Positions 45,900-64,000 of a stretch of 64,000 bases of DNA are shown one piece after another. The notes under the pieces were generated by a model. It had not been told where the DNA came from. It ran no database searches and saw nothing but the letters and a program-made list of their open reading frames with translations. The stretch covers positions 364,571 to 428,570 of the forward strand of contig NC_020179.2 in the NCBI RefSeq assembly GCF_000224145.3, written 5' to 3'. This stretch comes from Ciona intestinalis. Taxonomy: Eukaryota > Chordata > Ascidiacea > Phlebobranchia > Cionidae. How positions within the stretch are numbered: the stretch's first letter is position 1; each line of letters starts with the position of its first letter. A program made the translations under genes and the position numbers.

Positions 45900-46693
45900 C
45901 TGGCAGACATACGAAACACAACTCATACTTATAAACATCAAACCTTAAACCCCCCAAAAATTTATCGGCGTCTTCGTCTTTGTTCTTCGTCTGCAAAGTT
46001 AAGGGATAGTTACGTCACAATTATACGCAACAGTTACATCAACTACAGATGTTTCACTAGTTCTATTAAAAGTTTATTCTACATTTAAATTTATTCCAAA
46101 GTTATCGTTTATTAATAAGTCATAAACAATGATAAATCATAAACAATGATAATATACAATACCTTGCGCTTTTCTTCGGCAGCTTTATTCGCTGACTTTT
46201 CTGCAAAAAGATCGTTTAATTAGTATAAAAAGTATTGTGGGGTAAGATGGATACATCAGATTTCCGGATCTGATCTTGTTTTTGACAATTAACAACACTC
46301 TTTTAGAGTCGTGAGGATACGGTTATGTAATTATGTTAATATAGGTGTCCTACCAAATAGGGCAAATAAAAGAGAATTAAAACATGTCCCATCTTACCCC
46401 CACTCTTACTATATTATTATATAGAATTACCTTCATTCTTGTTTTATGCCATGACCTGCTTGATCCTCTGTGATGTCACATACCATGTTCTGCAAATGTT
46501 TACGTTAAAACTCCATTCAAAGCAAATAAGCATGTTACGAAACAATCAACTTACGAAGTGGGTTCTTCTGTTGCGTCATCACCACTTCGTGACGTCACAT
46601 CATCGAGGTTTCTAGAAAAGAGCTTATGTACGTAATAATGCCAATTGTGCTTTATACTTTACCAATTCTTTGATCTTCTTGCTTCGCGTTCAT
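45900..46693 (-). CDS. Doubtful small gene, Lys/Glu-rich N-terminus
   Basis: A tentative chain: ATG at 46693 (MNAKQEDQRI, donor at 46663), exon 46200-46163 (KSANKAAEEKRK, phase 1 to 0) and exon from 45990 (TKNKDEDADKFLGGL; end not determined). Borders and phases agree and the reading is charged and low in rare codons, but it is short and similar to nothing I recognise. Candidate exons between (46615-46553 and about 46500-46436) do not fit this frame. It could be alternative splicing or chance. Confidence 0.25.
46229..46415 (-). mobile_element. MITE (GTAGGGTGGGG family), reverse
   Basis: AGTATTGTGGGGTAAGATGG to CATCTTACCCCCACTCTTAC, with TTAACAACACTCTTTTAGAG. Confidence 0.7.
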
Positions 46694-47395
46694 AGCGCAA
46701 ATATAATTAGAGTATACAAGTAATGTGCCTTTCACCGACAAAAACGCGCATGGGGCCCCATGAAACAAAAACTTCGCACAACGTACGCTTAGAATAGTGG
46801 CGTGTTGTTCAACTATGACGTAACGAAATTTATGACGTAACATTCGCGCGAGTGGTAGAAAGCGAAATCTATACGATTGTGTCGGATTGTGACGTAACAG
46901 ACCGCAGCGATTGTGAACCGAGATATTGCGCGTGACGTCGCAAGTGACGTAACAAAAAACCGTCGCGATTCTTTAAACAGAATGTGATGAAGAATAATTT
47001 AAACTTTATATATTAAAGTAATAAACGCAAGGCACAAAACTTTTAGCATATGTTTTAATATATATAATGTAGTAATGTTACTGTATTGTAGTATAAAGTA
47101 ATAATATTATAGTAAATAGTATGTCATAATATAATACTAATGTAATGAAACAATACTTAACTCAAGTCTTGCAAGAAAACTTCTTGAAACCTTCCAACTT
47201 GCAACCTGGTGTAGAACCAACTTCATCTAAACTGAAACGTGGTAGCTTGTGGAAGAGGCGTTTTATGCGCGGGGCAATCAAGGCGGGCGTAATCAGCTGG
47301 TGCGAGGCGTTAGTCACGTGAGCAATCTGACCAATCAGCTTCAAGAATTAGATGGCGGACTGATTGTGACGTCAGTTTAATACTGTGACGTAACA
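46560..47395. promoter_or_regulatory. Cluster of CRE/ATF-like TGACGT motifs
   Basis: At least eight TGACGTAA, TGACGTCA or close variants (near 46591, 46815, 46834, 46891, 46931, 46945, 47369 and 47386), mostly as GTGACGTAAC and mostly in one orientation. The stretch is richer in CpG than its surroundings. Such sites bind CREB/ATF-type bZIP factors in animals. Density far above expectation in AT-rich DNA suggests a regulatory region. Confidence 0.45.
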
Positions 47396-47532
47396 AACTA
47401 AGTTCACAATGATTCGCGTTTTTCGATTCATGTAATAAACGATTATAAATCTGAAGAATAAATTTAATGAATATTTATATTTTGATTCAATTGTTTCATA
47501 AGATTAAACTTTATTTCCGTAATATCTATCGT

Positions 47533-47698
47533 GCAGTAGGTTGGGGAAAGATGGGACACCTAAAAATTTTGATCGTGTTTTAAACAATTAACAACGGTCC
47601 ATGATAAACAATTAACAATGGTCTTTTCTTTGTTTATTACCAAATGGGTCAGGAAAATAGAGTGAAAAAGTGTCCCATCTTCCCCGACGCTGCTATAC
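47533..47698 (-). mobile_element. MITE (GTAGGGTGGGG family) with internal duplication
   Basis: GCAGTAGGTTGGGGAAAGAT to CATCTTCCCCGACGCTGCTA. The segment AAACAATTAACAA(C/T)GGTC occurs twice in a row inside it. Confidence 0.65.
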
Positions 47699-49217
47699 AT
47701 TTGGTTTATTGATGCTAAGTATGTGTAAGTGTGGCGTTTATATTGATACTGCATAAAATACGTTGTTCCAGTCTTGAACAAGCTCGATTTTAGATCAAAT
47801 TTCGATTTATACTGGCTATTTTCCTCTGCGCACATGAACGGGTTTATTACCGACTGATGGGTAAATATAAAACTCGACAAAGCTCGCAGTTAGCAAACAC
47901 AGCAATGTTAGTTCGGTGGTAATCTCGCATTGGTAGCATCAGTTATATGCTATATTAAAACTATCGTGTACGGTTGTAGGCAACTTGGTCGTAGCAACTG
48001 TAAAGTTTTTCTTCAAATTAGAACTTTAATATGTTTAATTAAATGTTATTTATTTAATTTTCACATTGTATCGTCTGTAGGGTGTAACGGTCACGCCTTT
48101 TATCCAAAACAATATTTCTTTCTTTTTTATCAATAAGCGTGTTTTAACAACTGTTGTTTTACCGTTACTACCTGTCTTTTCGCTTTTGTCATCTCTCTTG
48201 TTCTTCGCTATCGTGACCGAAGAGACGAAATAAATTTCATTCATTCATTCAAAAAAAAAAAGTAAACTGTTTTATATTTTAAATTGAGTTGAATATATAT
48301 CAGTTCTCGCTACTTGGGTAGTGATAAGATAACGGATTGGGTTATTTAGTTAACTCTGGTATAATTTTACACTTCGTTGTGTATAGGCAGTTGGTTTATT
48401 CAATTTCTTTCGTGTGCCAGCTCTAATCGTTGGTTAAATCGGGCGCGCAATGGGTGTTTCACTTTTGCATTGGTTCACGCAGTGTAATTGTGGCAAACAT
48501 GATTTTATATTATTGGGACCGTAAATTCTCTAGATGTTCACAAAGTATTAGCCTACTGCGCCCTCTGTAAAAGAGATCCCACAAATCTCTAGCTTAAACA
48601 GAGCCTGGGCTTGAATTGTTGTTACACCATAAAAATCTAAAAGATAGAAGGCCAACTGGCTGTTTGTTTACTTTTCATATATGAGCAAAAAACGGGAGTG
48701 ATCCCATAGCATATCTTGTACAGAGCAGCATGTTTAATGGTGAAGTTATATGATCAGCAATTAACATTGTTTATAGGTTGACGATGGAACGGGACCGCTT
48801 TTGTTATCCCCATATGGCTGTGGTTATTAAGAATCTTGGTGTTGTTTATTTAAGTTATCGCCAATACAACTGTAATTATTTATTCAGTGAGGAGTATTAA
48901 CCAAGTTATAGACAATAGTTGCTCATTTATTGCAGCTTAAACTGCAGCAGCTTCAAAGTTATACGCTTATATAAGCGTTGGTAAAACGCTGGGTTTTAAA
49001 GTCATATAAGCAGCTAGCTATATTTTATAATGACATTTCATTACAGGACCAAATCACATCAAGCATTTCAGTTTGTGCAGTGAAGTTTCTACACAACATA
49101 ATATCAACCAATAAATTATGTGATATCTGAAATTATGTATATTCATAATACAATTACACTAACATCAAAAAAACACAGCATTTTTTTGTGATATTTAAGT
49201 TAGCATGGAAGTTGTAA

Positions 49218-63303
<14,086 letters not shown>

Positions 63304-63860
63304 TACCGCATGTACCGCTTGTACAGCATGTACCGCTTGTACCGCTTGTACAGCATGTACAGCATGTACCGCTTGTACCGCATGTACCGCATGTACCCGC
63401 TTGTACAGCATGTACCGCATGTACCCGCTTGTACCGCATGTACCCGCTTGTACCGCATGTACCGCATGTACCCGCTTGTACAGCATGTACCGCATGTACC
63501 CGCTTGTACCGCATGTACCCGCTTGTACAGCATGTACCGCATGTACCCGCTTGTACCGCATGTACCGCATGTACCCGCTTGTACAGCATGTACCGCATGT
63601 ACCCGCTTGTACCGCATGTACCCGCTTGTACAGCATGGACCGCATGTACCCGCTTGTACCGCATGTACCGCTTGTAGCCTACCCGCTTGTACCGCATGTA
63701 CCCGCTTGTAAACAGCATGTACCCGCTTGTACCGCATGTACCGCTTGTAGCCTACCCGCTTGTACCGCATGTACCGCTTGTAGCCTACCCGCTTGTACCG
63801 CATGTACCCGCTTGTAAACAGCATGTACCCGCTTGTAAACAGCATGTACCGCATGCAGAG
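63304..63860. repeat. Composite minisatellite of 9- and 10-bp units
   Basis: More than 50 tandem units of three related types: GTACCGCAT (9), GTACCCGCTT (10) and GTACAGCAT (9), with rarer GTAGCCTACCCGCTT and GTAAACAGCAT variants. Higher-order patterns recur about every 29-60 bases. Open frames on both strands (MYRMYPLV-like, TCGTSGYMRY-like) are by-products of the repeat and not genes. Confidence 0.95.
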
Positions 63861-64000
63861 TCGTAGAAACACCTATGGCTCTGCCCGCATGTACCCGCAA
63901 AATCCCGTATAGATTGTTATTATAGATTGTTATTGTTAGTGCTTACTCGATTTTCACCAAGAACAAGAAACAAAACAGCATTAACTATCTAAATAAGTAC
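63861..64000. other. Unique sequence to the window edge
   Basis: AT-rich end segment including a direct repeat TATAGATTGTTAT. Nothing else recognised. Confidence 0.5.

Larger units (their letters stand above)
42343..49217. other. Gene-poor interval between the atlastin-like gene and hspa4
   Basis: Nearly 7 kb without a confident gene. Contents: a MITE (42459-42657), a roughly 1-kb segmental duplication (42655-44640), a more GC-rich stretch with short open frames on both strands (44780-45240), a repeated GTAGCATCACTG motif (45324-45395), a doubtful minus-strand gene (45900-46693), a cluster of TGACGT motifs (46560-47395) and MITEs at 46229-46415 and 47533-47698. AT-rich sequence without recognised content fills 47900-49200. 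Confidence 0.5.

Noticed and set aside
47162..47344. 60-codon minus-strand frame in GC-richer DNA
   Set aside because: It lacks an ATG and an upstream exon in phase; the CpG content is better explained by the regulatory motif cluster.

Overview
The window is eukaryotic, AT-rich, intron-dense animal DNA. It almost certainly comes from a tunicate of the genus Ciona. Evidence: compact multi-exon genes that translate into recognisable chordate families, dense short interspersed repeats of the kind described from Ciona, and one exact 16-base match to what I recall as the Ciona spliced-leader sequence. No bacterial genes, CRISPR arrays or stand-alone tRNA genes were seen. All gene models were built by hand from splice signals, reading-frame phase and protein similarity. 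Coordinates are therefore models, not database annotation.

Layout, left to right. (1) 630-10768, minus strand: 5' two thirds of a BK-type (Slo1) calcium-activated potassium channel. Fifteen coding exons run from the start codon through S0-S6, the pore and part of RCK1/RCK2; the rest lies beyond the left edge. (2) 15638-17960, plus: a 4-exon gene for an unrecognised protein with two membrane segments near its C-terminus. (3) 19172-24055, plus: an 8-exon type II membrane-anchored trypsin-like serine protease with a complete catalytic triad; an assembly gap (N run) lies in one intron. (4) 24205-29753, minus: a PDZ/ZM-motif protein of the PDLIM (ALP/CLP36) family without LIM domains, converging tail to tail on the protease. 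(5) 32115-42342, minus: an 18-exon atlastin/GBP-type GTPase. It carries about five copies of the atlastin middle-domain exon pair, a glycine-zipper tail and Asn in place of the usual Asp of the RD motif. (6) 42343-49217: no confident gene, but a roughly 1-kb segmental duplication, a CRE-like motif cluster and a doubtful small gene. (7) 49218-62714, minus: a complete 20-exon HSPA4/Hsp110 chaperone gene. Its first intron holds a 3.3-kb hAT-type DNA transposon with an intact transposase, and a late intron holds a fragment of 18S rRNA sequence. (8) 63304-63860: a composite minisatellite.

The genes do not form a pathway. What unites the window is repeat activity. A composite tRNA-derived SINE (often with two or three tail modules in tandem), an abundant roughly 200-bp MITE ending in GTAGGGTGGGG, small foldback elements with 3-bp TTA/TAA target duplications, and further short families fill most introns and intergenic gaps. 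Several are nested, which gives clean insertion histories. The most noteworthy biology is the GTPase with multiplied stalk modules, including a dead module copy in an intron. Next are the rRNA fragment beside a splice site, an apparent 1-base frameshift in the Slo gene, and the isolated spliced-leader match.
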